A stretch of DNA of 64,000 nt from Gigaspora margarita (lineage: Eukaryota; Glomeromycota; Glomeromycetes; Diversisporales; Gigasporaceae): NCBI GenBank assembly GCA_009809945.1, contig WTPW01000071.1:299750-363749 (forward strand), read 5' to 3'. Made by a program: the position numbers and the translations under genes. Shown piece by piece: positions 10,550 to 21,487 of the stretch. The first letter of the stretch is position 1; each line of letters starts with the position of its first letter. The notes beneath the pieces are model-generated. The model was not told where the DNA came from and ran no database searches. It saw nothing but the letters and a program-made list of their open reading frames with translations.

Positions 10550-10622
10550 GTAAGTTAATTATTTATTCCCTATCATTATATTTTATTTTAACATCAAATT
10601 AATTCTTTTATATATTCATCAG

Positions 10623-11591
10623 TTCAAAAATCTAATGCAATGTGGATCTGAGCTTGAAATATATGTGATAACGAGGGATGCCAAAACAGAAGAATATTTT
10701 ATGGTACATCAGTATGCAAACAATGGAAATCTTCATGAATTTTTATCGAAATATTTTAACAAACTCGAATGGCAGGATAAATTAAAGCTACTTGTGGATA
10801 TAACAAAAGACTTAATACAAATACATGGAAACGGAAATATTCATAACAACATGCACAGCGGTAATATTTTGATAGATCTAGATCTACAAAATAATTTAAA
10901 ATCATATATTTCAGATCCGAATTTATTTAGAGGAAAAGACAAACATGATTCAAAAGGTGAAATCTATGGAGTCATGCCATATTTCGCTCCAGAAGTCTTG
11001 TTAGGAGAACAACCTACACAAGCGGCCGATATCTATAGTTTGGGTATTATTATGGCGGAAGTGTCAACCGGCAAAAGACCCTGTGTTGGTCGTCCATTTG
11101 ATGAAAATCTTGCAATCGAAATTATTAATAAGAATTGGCTGCCAGAATTTGCCGAAGGGACTCCCGATTTATATATCGAGTTAGCGAACCAATGCATGAA
11201 TTCAGACAAACGACCTATTGCTAGGGATGTTTATGATAAACTTAATGAATGGTTTAATAAAATAACCGGCTCTGATGATACAAATAAGATCAAACAAAAA
11301 TTCTTAGATGCAAATAAAGTAATTCGTACATACAAGACTATCTATCAAAAACACGAAAAATCTAAATATACTAGTAAACTTATTGATACTAAGAAAATAA
11401 AAGGTATTTCTTTATTTATGATTAATATAATTTACAGGTCATGCCAGCCAATTTCGTACTATACGGTTTGTACGTTAATTGGTATGCAAAACTTGTACCT
11501 ACATAGTCATTGTACAGAATCAAAATATATTTTAATTATATTAGATCGTGCAGTTTCAAAAAAAATTGAAGTTGAAATTTCAGTTGATTAA
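10623..11591 (+). CDS. Kinase C-lobe exon (probable pseudokinase), gene 3' end
   Basis: After a 73-nt intron ending TTCATCAG, the exon enters in phase 0 as FKNLMQCGSELEIYVITRD, homologous to the start of modules B-D. It covers hinge to C-lobe: YFMVHQYANNG, LEWQDKLKLL, then HNNMHSGNIL where active kinases have HRD..HSGN, so the catalytic aspartate is Asn. The DFG-equivalent is SDPNL with the Asp kept and Gly lost. The APE motif (YFAPEVL), DIYSLGIIMAE and RPCV follow. The reading frame runs to TAA at 11589-11591, and the last roughly 60 codons are less typical. An alternative donor at 11404 would define an implausibly short 34-nt intron. Confidence 0.75.
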   Translation, partial: FKNLMQCGSELEIYVITRDAKTEEYFMVHQYANNGNLHEFLSKYFNKLEWQDKLKLLVDITKDLIQIHGNGNIHNNMHSGNILIDLDLQNNLKSYISDPNLFRGKDKHDSKGEIYGVMPYFAPEVLLGEQPTQAADIYSLGIIMAEVSTGKRPCVGRPFDENLAIEIINKNWLPEFAEGTPDLYIELANQCMNSDKRPIARDVYDKLNEWFNKITGSDDTNKIKQKFLDANKVIRTYKTIYQKHEKSKYTSKLIDTKKIKGISLFMINIIYRSCQPISYYTVCTLIGMQNLYLHSHCTESKYILIILDRAVSKKIEVEISVD

Positions 11592-12542
11592 CTTACTAGT
11601 TCTAGACCCACGCGATTACACTAATATGGGTGAATAAATTACTATATTATATAATCTTTTAGGTAGACTGTAACTTTTCAATCATTTTTTGAATAAATAC
11701 TAACAAAATATTTTATCGGTTAAAACGGACTTAGAAGACAGATATATATATATTAAATAAACCTCCATGGAGTGGTAAATATAAATCTGAGATCAGTTAA
11801 AAATTCTAATCGATCTGTCAACCAAAGTTGATCAATTATTCTTCTGTTCCAATTTTTGAAATTCTACAATTATTTTCGTTATTATTTTCGTTATTATCAT
11901 TTTATTTATTTTTATTTATAAGGTATAGTAAATTCTATAAGTGCTAAAAATATATTTAAATATAGAGTTCTTTTGGTCTTAAGATATAGAACATTATGAA
12001 TCTTACTTAATGTTTTTTTAAGTGCCAAGCTTTATTCTTTTTTGCATTATCGCGGTTTGCAAAGTGATGTACTTTTGTAAATTTATAGTAAAAACTATAT
12101 AAAAACTATATAGTTTTTTTTTATTTTGATAAAATTATAAATTATCTTATAAGTTATCTTATAAGTGCTTGTTACTAATGTCTAAAGTGTTTTTATTGCA
12201 AACAAGATCTTTAAAATTTTCATACAAATATGATAAAAGACATATTATCTACAACACAAAGTCATACAAAATTAGTTCTATATGTTTTTACAATTTATTA
12301 TAATACAAACTTGATAATAAACAAATTAGGATTATAAATATTCAAAGAAAAAAATATAATTATAATAGAAGATTTCATATTTTTATTTTACTTTGCATAT
12401 AATGATAAATAGTATTGTATAGGTAGAATTAATTCAACAAATCAAAATCAACTAAATCTATAAATTTGTTACTGTTACTAAATATATAATGCTTGAAAAC
12501 AATTGTATTATAAGGTAAATTGGTATTGTGGCCAATCTGTAT
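11592..12542. other. AT-rich intergenic sequence
   Basis: No gene, repeat boundary or RNA gene could be recognised. It contains only short AT-rich direct repeats such as AAAAACTATAT near 12090 and ATTATCTTATAAG near 12135. Confidence 0.5.
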
Positions 12543-13191
12543 GTCTTATGCAGGGATGGCATGTTACTATATTGGACATTTGGACAATTTGGCATTTGGA
12601 CATTTGGACAATGTCCAATTGTCCAAATAATTTGATTGGACATAGTAACTTTTTTTATCTGGCAGCTTATTATGATTCGTCTGCCCAATAAATTTATTAT
12701 TCAGCAGAAACTACATAGTTGCCAAATAACTATTAATTATTGGACATTAAAAAAAAATTAATTTAATCTTGGCCTAAATTAAACTTAATTCAAGCCAATA
12801 TTCACTAATACAAAATATTTCTAATTTACAGTATATTTAAAAAGTATACTAATAATAATAATAATAATAATCATTATTGTTATAAAAATATGTATATATA
12901 CATACATATTCACACTACTAAACCAACTTAAATTCTATTTTACTTGCAATATGTTTATATATGTACATACAAGTTTTAAAAATATATATTTGGTATTGCT
13001 CTAGTGAAATATGATTAATCAAACAGAATATTAGAAACTGTAAAATAATTGTATTTCAAAAAGAATAATGATAACAGTTGATTTTATTTTTAATTTTAAT
13101 AAAGGCATATTATAAAAGAAAACACACCAAATAATATAAATTAGCCAAGGTCAACACTTTGAATTAAGAAACATTTATTAATAAATTATTA

Positions 13192-14900
13192 TGGTCCGGT
13201 GCAAAAAGGTTCGTACCTCAATATAAAAGGTTATGATCAGCATAATAATAAAAAAATATGTACTGACCCAAATAAGCTAAAATCCACATGGCTGATAGAA
13301 TATATTCAAACGTATTTGTTTCACCAATTTTTTCAATTTTCCCATGTCCAGTTTTTATGAAAATTGAACACATCTTCCGTTAACAGACAATGAAAAACGG
13401 ATGGTAATCAACATTCATAGATACTTTTCCGGCGATATTTCTTTAACTAAACAAAAGCAAAAATTTACATTATGCAAGCAAGTTGCCCTAGTTTCTGGCA
13501 TTTCTGAGAGTATAGTTGGCGCAGTGTTGTCTGACTAGAATAAGCGAAACGATGGTACCTTTTCATCCAACCAAAAAATCAGGCAGCCCAAATTAGAACC
13601 GAATGAAGATATTGCATTACTTTTACGACTACATATTTTAGAAAGTAATAAAGACGGACAGAAACTTTCTACACCATATTTACTACAATTTCTCTCTCAA
13701 AAATGGTTATATACTTTCCAAATGGCAACTTCTTAGATTACTACACATGTTAGAATATTATTATGGACAAGGAGAACGAAGAAATATTCTTCATGCGTCA
13801 CCTGCCAATGTTGCATTTCGCTATCGTTACCTTCGTTACCATTTTGCTAATATAGAAGGTACCAATAATGTGCCACACTTTCCAGAAATTTTCCTCAATG
13901 AGTCATACTGCCATTTGCACTATACATCAACAAAAACATGGGTTCCTCATCAAGGCGTCGTTTTAACATCGGAGCGTGGTCCATTGTTGATAATCTTCCG
14001 TGCAATTGCTATCTATCAAAATGGTGGTACTAATAAAATACATGGTGAACTTGTTCCAAATTCAGTTTATGTTTGGGATCTAGTGGCTAAACCACCTGGA
14101 ATTCGAGGACGAAGAAGGAATAATGCTGAAGCATGGAATGATGTTCCAGATATTGTCAAAAATTCTGGCATCGTTTCTGATTAAGTAGACTACCATGGAA
14201 ACTTTAATGCTGATGTGTTTGAAGATCTTTTTGCAACACTTTGTGAGACAATAAGTAAAACGTATGGCGTATCAATTATTCACATGGACGGTGCACGTTA
14301 CCATAAATGATGTATTGAAAAAATTCCAACTTCAAGTATGAAAAAAAATGAAATAATTGAATGGTTAAATACTCACCAAATTTCTTTTCCTAATAATCTA
14401 TGTCAGCCTGAACTTTTAGATCTTGTTCAACAGAACAAAGAAAAAGTTCCATTTGCTTATATTGAAATAGCCAAACAACATGGCCATCAGGTTAGTTTCA
14501 CCTCACTCTACCACTGTGAGCTCCAGCTGATTGAAGGTATCTGGGCAGTTGTAAAAAACGAAATAGCAAGATTAGGCCCACATTCGAATCTTTTAGACCT
14601 GAGAAATAAGCTTTTGCAAGCTTTTAAAGAAAAAATAAATCCAAAAGTAGTAGTTGGGTTTTGGAAAAGAGTGCTTGCAAGAGCACAAGAGTATATGGAA
14701 TCGGATGATAATATAGTTTTGTTGGATGAGGAAATGGGTAATGATAACGATTTTGATATTGATGAAGAATTGTAAAAAAATTTTTTCAGATTAATAAATC
14801 CAATAACCTAATAAATATTTTTGCTTAAAAATAAAGTTAATATGTACGATTTTTTTTAATTAAAATTTTTATAAGGTACGAACCTTTTTGCACCGGACCA
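13192..14900 (+). mobile_element. Tc1/mariner (IS630-type) transposon copy, inactive
   Basis: The terminal inverted repeat GGTCCGGTGCAAAAAGGTTC is matched at the right by GAACCTTTTTGCACCGGACC, and TA flanks both sides (13190-13191, 14901-14902). The length of about 1.7 kb and a single transposase reading direction fit the superfamily. It lies inside the hAT-like element at 12551-15788. Confidence 0.9.
13384..14775 (+). pseudogene. DDE transposase of the nested mariner, broken
   Basis: An N-terminal part (from about 13384, TDNEKRMVINIHRYFSGD) has in-frame stops at about 13537 and 13734. The central part (13747-14184) contains FLNESYCHLHY, where the first catalytic Asp of LDESYCH is Asn. A frame to 14307 includes IIHMDGARYHK (second Asp), ending in a stop, and 14338-14775 contains CELQLIEGIWAVVKNE with the third acidic residue. 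Stops and shifts between the parts make it non-functional. The family is cut-and-paste transposases of the IS630-Tc1-mariner superfamily. Confidence 0.85.
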
Positions 14901-15029
14901 TATTGTAAATTAAAGAGTAAAAATAGTTTATAAGAAATAAAAATAAATTAATAAATGGCATTATTGTAGTTAATGTTGTTTTTAGAAACATGCTCCCTTT
15001 TTTGAACAATTTTGAATATAAAAAATCTG

Positions 15030-15480
15030 GAGGTAGCTTATTTTTGGATATAATCAATTTTGCAAATAGTTGTTACATAGTAAAGTCTAAATTCTACTAA
15101 GTAAATCGATTATTAGCACTTAAATGAGCTTGTTTGGAAGACAAAATACATATATACTGAAAGTTTCATTAGAATTGGAGTATCTTTTATTATTTGCTTT
15201 TAATTTTTAAGTTCAATAAATATATTTTGTTAATAAAATTTTAATTTATTCGTTGACGTAAAAATTAAAAACCAATTAATAAAAAGTTTTTCAAATTTGC
15301 TAAAATTTTACAATACATGTATTTTGATCTCCTGAAAAAGTTTACTTAAGCGACTATAATCGAGTTGCATAGTAAACTTTGGACTTTACTATGTAGCAAC
15401 TATCATCGATCATGAGGTAGCTTATTTTCGGGTCAAAGATATTTTGAGTTTGTTGACCAAAAGAGAGGGGTAGCTTATTT
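15030..15480. repeat. Foldback repeat, GAGGTAGCTTATTTT family
   Basis: The segment TTGTTACATAGTAAAGTC...GATTATTAGCACTTAA (15072-15123) is the diverged reverse complement of CTTAAGCGACTATAATC...GACTTTACTATGTAGCAAC (15346-15400). AGGTAGCTTATTTT occurs in direct orientation at about 15031, 15413 and 15469. Related copies occur at 29440-29850, 34626 and within 54943-56157. Confidence 0.7.
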
Positions 15481-15796
15481 TCAGAGATGGTAATATATAG
15501 TAAAGCTTTTGTCATTATATTATTAAAATTGTCCAACAAAATTATAGGACAATTGGACATATGTCCAATTGACTATTTGGGCATATGTCCAATAAATTTT
15601 ACAATTTATTTGGACATTGTCCAATGCCTGAAGGTCCAAAAAATTTTTTCAACTTTGAGCTTAAATATTTTGTTAACTATTTTATTAAATCTAATAAATT
15701 TTTATTTGGACATTTGGACTATGTCCAAATGTCCAAATGTCCAATTGTCCAATTAAATTTATTTGGACATTGTCCAATGCCAACCCTGGTCTTATT

Positions 15797-16129
15797 ATCT
15801 AGCGATCAGAATCAGATGATTCTTGTATCATATGATTTGTCTTATTGAGATGAATCTCGAATAGTATAAAATTAATCCAATTTCGATTATTAGATCACAA
15901 GATATCAGAAATGTCTTAAGCATCCAGAATCTCACTGGAAGTGTCCTGATATGGGGAATCCTTGAATCTTGTTCTTATTATTAATGCATCACTCAACCGT
16001 GGCTAATTTTCACAATCATAATCCTGGTACCGGTAAGTTCTTGCTCCCCATTAGATACGAACCAGGCCTTATATATATAAAAAAATGAGAGCATTGAAAG
16101 GTTATTTTGTATTCTTTGTTGATACTAAT
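15797..16129. other. Intergenic sequence without recognised features
   Basis: Base composition is slightly less AT-rich. I found no long ORF and no repeat ends. A possible tRNA-like box near 16050 was not convincing. Confidence 0.45.
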
Positions 16130-16480
16130 ATCAGACAAACAAATTAAAGTTTATTTTTTTCAAAACGAATAAAGTTCATATTATTAATTACGCTAAAAGT
16201 TTATTTTTTGCATTCTTATTCGATAGGTTATTGGATAGACAATTTTATTTTGTTTTGATAATTTATATATTATTAATTACATTAAATGTTTATTTTTGTA
16301 TTCTTTGTTCGATAGACATATCAGACTAACAAATTAAAAGTTTATTTTGGTTTTGATAAATTATATATTGTTAAGTATACTGAAAATTTATTTTTGTATT
16401 CTTTGTTCAATACAAGTATCGACCAATAAATTAAAAATTTATGTTAATTTACATCATAAATTTATCAATTATACTGAAAT
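16130..16480. repeat. Degenerate tandem repeat, left part of an interrupted array
   Basis: Units share AACAAATTAAAAGTTTATTTT, GTATTCTTTGTTCGATA and AATTATATATT at roughly 90-100 bp spacing. Similar units (AAAAGTTTATTTTTGAAAAT, TTAAAAGCTTATTTT) resume at 21545-21730, so the array was split by the element at 16489-21487. Confidence 0.65.
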
Positions 16481-17025
16481 TTGGTTTTAAGGGAATTTAT
16501 ATATAAAGGCCCGAAAATGAAAATAATTACATATAAGGGCCCAAAATAAAAATAATCATAAATTATTAGATTTAGCAATAAGTTTTTAAGATTTGAAATT
16601 ATATATGTAATTTTTTTTTGGCAGTTAAATATATTACTTTTACTCAGTATTGCACTTATTTTTCTTAGCACCTTGCAAGTAAAAAGTTAGCTATTTTAGA
16701 CAATTTTTAAAGGTAATTTAACTTTCTCTACGAATACAAATAAGTTTTTGCTATTCTAAATATCTTCGATTAATGCGTAGTGACCTTAACAAATATGAAA
16801 CTAGTCTTGTTATAATATAGACTTATTAATTTAGAACCAAATAAATAATGTGATATTAATAAAAATATCGAGTTTAACCTAGTCGAACTTATTTGTTAAA
16901 AGAAAGACCATTAAGCGAAAAAGGTATAGAATATAAAATGTATAAAGTAGTACATATAATAGTGATGATGTTAAAAGTTACTTTGGCCCTTAATTGTAAA
17001 ATTTTCAAAATTTGGGCTATATGTA

Positions 17026-17570
17026 ATCAGAGGTAGAAATGGATATCAGTCAGAACTATGTGACGTTGATTTTGCTGGAGGTCCCATGAAGGTACTGTGA
17101 TCACTCACTGATCACCCATTAGAAAACTGGTTCCCCACACAGCCCACTGTTTGAATGAAATTGACTAAATCAGAAAGGACATTAAATGCAAGATCAAGAG
17201 AATATTCGAAATGGCATGATACTGACCTTTGGTAAAGAAAAATTATGGAATAGAGGACAAAAATTAGGAATCCCATTAGAAGTAAAATAGTATAAAATGA
17301 TCGAGAAATGTACTATTGAGTGACATTAATGAATTGAGTTGAAGTGTGTCATTACTTGTCCGGTAAATAAAAATTAGAAACTGATCTTGGTTTTCTTTGT
17401 CCCTCGTTTATAAAATAAACTGTTCCGTGTACTCACCTTATACTTTATATGCCTTAGCCTTGCCAAATCATACCGCCTCTTACCATTGGGTATATTGTGA
17501 GGTGTTTCCTTGGTCTTGGTGGTTGGTGGTTGTCCGTTCCATGATGCCAGCCCAGTTTCTGCCTCTAACA
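17026..17570 (+). repeat. 5' LTR
   Basis: It shares TCAGAGGTAGAAATGG at the start, ACTGGTTCCCCACACAGCCC inside, and CTGCCTCTAACA at the end with the 3' LTR. The first bases differ: the TG of the canonical TG...CA ends is lost here but present in the 3' copy. Confidence 0.9.
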
Positions 17571-17573
17571 ATT

Positions 17574-17593
17574 TGGTGGTGACTGTGAGATTC
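17574..17593 (+). promoter_or_regulatory. Candidate primer-binding site
   Basis: TGGTGGTGACTGTGAGATTC lies 3 nt after the LTR. It is complementary to a tRNA 3' end ending in CCA with a T-loop-like GAATC. The same motif with one change (TGATGGTGACTGTGAGATTC) recurs at 18954-18973. Confidence 0.7.
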
Positions 17594-17859
17594 AAAATAT
17601 CTACCCGAATTTATGCTAGAAGACTAGAATTTTGACAGCAAGTAGATTCCGTGGCATTTTTTTCTTTTTTATTTTTGTTTTTGATTTTGATTTTTTCTTT
17701 TTTGTTTGAGGCACTAACAGAATAGTGTGCTCGTTTGTGTTTGTTTTGTTTTATTTTTGTTTTGGGACCGACGAACTGTGTCCACCTGTTTTTTTTTTGT
17801 GTTGTTTGTTTTGTTTGCCATGAAGCCATTCTCGGCTAGAAAATAATAAATGTATGATA

Positions 17860-18115
17860 TTTACCCGCTGCTAATATTTAACCAATGACGAGTTGAAGCT
17901 AGAATGAAAGTGACCCAAAACTAGCAAGCCCTGTGGAACTCTCAAAACTCCCAATCGACCAAACTGCGAAAAGAAATAAGGTGTACCTATTGTGAAGAAA
18001 AGATCATAATGTTAATAACTGCCCGCAAGTAAAGTTCTTGGAAGAAATATATGCTGCTTATTTTGGCGTACTTACTAATGAACAAGTGACCAAAATCCTG
18101 TGACAATCGCAACCA
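17860..18115 (+). pseudogene. Decayed gag-like fragment (first copy)
   Basis: Broken frames give RCTYCEEK and KFLEEIYAAYFGVLTNEQ. These align with RCSYCGVK and TYLDEICTVLFEALTEEQ in the later copy at 19363-19560. The zinc knuckle is incomplete and stop codons interrupt it. Confidence 0.6.
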
Positions 18116-18649
18116 ATGTAAGACCGAAAGAGCCGCCAGCAGAAACGTGACCTTGTAGATTGAAGTCCTGTGATGCACATGATGCACGTGACTCTTTTAA
18201 CTGCACTGTCAATAAAAAAAAACTTACCGTACCTGGTACTATGCAGAGTTCTCACAGTCCCGTATCTAAGCCCCACACCGCAAGTTTTACCTGTATAAAT
18301 GCTTTGCCATCTATCATGAAAAAAAGAAGATCAAAGAAGGATCAGATCAAATCAAGGCGTGGAACAATTTAAGGAAGGCATCAAGAGAATAATTAGCCTT
18401 TGTTTAACGAATTGGTCCTATAATAGAAGTATGCCAAAAAAGGGAAAATTATTAAAATCGTGATTTTAAAATTGATTTCCTGCAGAGCCAAATTGTTATA
18501 GCATGAGGCCGTGTTCTAATTTTCATGATGAAAATTAAAGGTGGTAAAATTAAATGCATATGCACATAATAGAAAATAGCCTAGATTGGTAATTAATTAA
18601 AAAGGTGAAAGAAAATGGCGTGATATTCTTTTCTCCTTTTCTTTCAAAT

Positions 18650-18950
18650 TTCTTCTTTTTGTTTCTAAAGAATTTTTATAAATAGATTAGAGAGTTTGTC
18701 TTTGTAAAAGTATGCATCTAAAATTGTAAAAAGTTTGAAGATAATAAATAAAAACTCATGTACCCTCTGACTTTTATAATTTTCTATTATTTCCTTGTAA
18801 ACTTTCCTCCCATAACAAGCCCAATAAGCCTTGCCTTGCCAAATCGTACTGCCTCTCTTTATCAGACTTGTTACGAGGTTTCAGGTGTTTGAGTTTTTCT
18901 TGTGGTGTAATTGTTTGTTCGTTTATATCACTCGCCTAGCATCTTCAACA
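18650..18950 (+). repeat. Second LTR-like segment inside the retroelement
   Basis: CCAATAAGCCTTGCCTTGCC, AATCGTACTGCCTCTC and the end TTCAACA resemble the 3' half of the flanking LTRs, and the segment is again followed by a PBS-like sequence. Its 5' boundary is unclear. It marks a related subfamily. Confidence 0.6.
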
Positions 18951-19359
18951 ATTTGATGGTGACTGTGAGATTCTAAATAACTACTTGAATTTATGCTAGA
19001 AGACTGGAATTTGACTGCAAGTGGATCCCGTGGCATTTTTCTCTTTTTGTTTTTTTTTGTTATAGATTTTGTTTTGACTTTGTTGTTTGAGGCACTGACG
19101 AAATAGTGCACTTGTTTTTTTGTTTGTTTTTTTGTTTTGTTTTTTTTTCAAACCGATGAACTGTGTCTACCTGTTTTTGTTTATTTTGTTTGAATTTGCC
19201 GTGTATCCATTCCTATAAAATTCTTTTCAAAAAAATGTATGAAATATACCTGCCGCCTATATTTAATGAATCTCAAAGACAAGTTAAAGCCCAAACGAAG
19301 AAAACTAAGTAACAAATGTCCAACTGAATCAAGCCACTAGACGAAGCCTTCACTATGAA

Positions 19360-20569
19360 ATGAGATGCTCCTACTGTGGAGTAAAAGACTATATTGTTAG
19401 TATGTGCCCACATGTGACCTACTTGGATGAAATATGTACTGTCCTTTTTGAAGCACTTACTGAAGAGCAAGCCGCAGAAGCCCAAGAAATTATCGACGAA
19501 GCCTTGGAAACCACGAACTTGATAACGAACAATTCCCCTATGTTTTAGAATTTGTATTAGAGGTCTTGCAAGATATAATCCAAGAAAATAAAGAGGAAAT
19601 TGTGTACTTGTCCCCATACGTCCACTTATCTACAGAAAAGGAACCCCAATATAAGAACATTCAACTAGAGGAAGCTGAAGAAGTCATATGTCTGCCGCTG
19701 TATATTCTGTTGGCCATGAGTACAAACTGAAAAGACCCATATATTGTACCTCTGATCTAAAAATCCTCTCAAAAAAGCCCTTGAAAAGCCCACTCCCAGA
19801 AGTGGTTAATAATAATGTTGTCCCAGAAGAACCCACCCATAATATTGGATTTGGTTTTGAGGAAGAAGAGCTTGATTTGGAATCACTCTTTCAAAATTTT
19901 GCTGCCAAATTCGAAGCTGTTGTACGAAAGTAGGCCCCGGAAGATGACATCTGAGAATCCCAAGAAGAAATTCGTGTTGAAAAGAATGAAGAAAAGGAGT
20001 TTGGAGTTAAAGTGAATAAATATGTAGGTATCAAGTTTAAAAAGAAAGCTCCCTTGAATTATCAAGAGTCAGTTGAGTTAGACATGGTGAAAAGTACGAA
20101 CTTGGATCTGAAAAAAGATGACACTCTAGAAGAGAATAATCGGGAAACGTTAGTTGATTATGAAAGTAATAAAGAAAGGAATAATGAAATTACTCTAGAC
20201 AGAAAAGCTTTACATCAGGCCTGTGAATTGAGGATAAAGAAAGTTGAAGTATTTAGAAGAATGAACGATTTGAGTAAAGAGACAAAAGGTCCTACCAGAA
20301 AAGAATATACTGAAATTGAAGAAATGCTGTACGCTGGTAATTGTTATGGAAAAGAAATTGGAGTTGAGAAGGATGAGGATAAAGGAGCTATCAAAATTGG
20401 AAAAAGGGAAGCCTCAACCATTTATTTTGTACAATTCTGTATTCGAAAAGGTTCCTGTAGAGAAAATAAGATTAAAAAGTTGCAAAAGTTAGATAAAAAT
20501 TGGCATGACCTAAAGAATCCAGAGGAAAAAATTGTTCTATACTTACCAGCACGTGACTTCTATAATTGA
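19360..20569 (+). pseudogene. Retroelement gag-like region with a Sel1-like motif, frameshifted
   Basis: The first frame (19360-19548) starts MRCSYCGVKDYIVSMCPH, a zinc-knuckle-like cluster, with acidic residues after it. A second frame (19688-19933) is acidic. The third (from about 19940, interrupted once, then 20012-20569) is highly charged and contains YAGNCYGKEIGVEKDEDKGA, closely resembling Sel1 repeats in the host gene at 22992 (for example CYDNGIGVEKDEHKA). It ends YLPARDFYN. Frames do not join without changes. Either a Sel1 fragment was captured or the resemblance is convergent. Confidence 0.6.
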
Positions 20570-20852
20570 GTCTTCGATCCTGGTAGGAACTAATAAAAAG
20601 AAAAAAAAAGAAGAAAAATTAATTAGATAAAAAAAAGTGAGAACGTTTAAAAAAAAAAATAGTGCGACATTAAATGATTTTTTTTTTAGTTTAGTTTTTT
20701 TATATTAGTTCAGAGTCGAAATGAATGTTTTTTTTGTTTTTGTAGAATTTAGTTTTTTTTCTTTTTGTAAATTTGTTTTTTTAAGTTTGTTTTTTATTTA
20801 GCTTGGGAAAAGAGAAGGGAATTGTAAGGTTATTTTTCATGGGACATGTAAA

Positions 20853-20868
20853 ATTAAAGTGGGAAGAA
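20853..20868 (+). promoter_or_regulatory. Polypurine tract before the 3' LTR
   Basis: TTAAAGTGGGAAGAA is purine-rich and directly precedes TGTCAGAGG, the start of the 3' LTR, as required for plus-strand priming. Confidence 0.65.
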
Positions 20869-20869
20869 T

Positions 20870-21413
20870 TGTCAGAGGTAGAAATGGATAACAGTCAGAA
20901 CCACGTGACTTCGATTTTGCCAGAGGTCCCATAAAGGTACTGTGATCACACACTAATCACCCTTTAGAAAACTGGTTCCCCACACAGCCCACTGTTTGAA
21001 TGAAATCGACTAAATTGGGAAGGACATTAAATGCAAGATCAAGAGAATATTCGAAATGGCGTGATACTGACTTTGGTAAAGAAAAAATATGGAATAGAAG
21101 ACAAAAATTAGGAATCCCATTAGAAGTAAAATAGTATAAAATGATCGAGAAATGTACTATTGAGCGACATTGATGAATTGAGTTGAAGTGTATCGTTACT
21201 TGTCCTGTAAATAAAAATTAGAAACTGATCTTAGTTTTCTTTGTTCCTTTTTTATAAAATAAACTGTCCTGTGTACTCACCTTATACCTGATACGCCTTA
21301 GCCTTGCCAATCATACCGCCTCTCACATTGGGTATATCGTGAGGTGTTTCTTTGGTCTTGGTGGTTGGTGGTTGTCCGTCCCATGACGGCAGCCTGGATT
21401 TCTGCCTCTAACA
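20870..21413 (+). repeat. 3' LTR
   Basis: It begins TGTCAGAGGTAGAAATGG and ends CTGCCTCTAACA, with TG...CA ends. It is nearly identical to the 5' LTR with scattered substitutions and small indels, so insertion is not brand new. Confidence 0.9.
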
Positions 21414-21487
21414 ATGTAATTATTTTTTTTTTTGCCCTTATTTGTAATTATTCTCATTTTCTGAGTCCTTATATGTAAATTCCCCTT

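Larger units (their letters stand above)
12551..15788. mobile_element. hAT-like element (3.2 kb) carrying a nested mariner
   Basis: It begins CAGGGATGGCA and ends TGCCAACCCTG, with the 8-bp flanks GTCTTATG (12543-12550) and GTCTTATT (15789-15796) matching at 7 of 8. Both subterminal regions are rich in TTGGACATTTGGACA-type motifs (12573-12640, 15540-15780), as expected for transposase-binding subterminal repeats. No hAT transposase is visible inside. The interior holds a complete Tc1/mariner copy and a foldback repeat, so it is non-autonomous. Confidence 0.75.
17026..21413 (+). mobile_element. LTR retrotransposon, non-autonomous or decayed, 4.4 kb
   Basis: Two highly similar roughly 545-bp LTRs (17026-17570, 20870-21413) are flanked by the perfect 5-bp duplication ATGTA (17021-17025, 21414-21418). 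A primer-binding site follows the first LTR and a purine-rich tract precedes the second. The interior has gag-like zinc-knuckle remnants and no recognisable protease, reverse transcriptase or integrase, so it could move only with outside help. A further LTR-like/PBS segment in the middle (to about 18970) suggests nesting or recombination of two subfamilies. Confidence 0.85.
16489..21487. mobile_element. Inverted-repeat element split by an LTR retroelement
   Basis: The left end (16489-16540: AAGGGAATTTATATATAAAG, then AAATGAAAATAATTACATAT) is the diverged reverse complement of 21434-21487 (ATTATTCTCATTTT, CTTATATGTAAATTCCCCTT). About 600 bp of this element remain (16489-17025 and 21419-21487). 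The rest is the retroelement at 17026-21413. Confidence 0.7.

Noticed and set aside
11404-11437. A terminal intron in the pseudokinase gene
   Set aside because: Splice-like ends exist, but 34 nt is well below the 64-90 nt of the other introns. The reading frame is open through it.
16030-16075. tRNA gene near 16050
   Set aside because: The reverse strand has a GGTTCGTATC element, but no A box or cloverleaf could be built.
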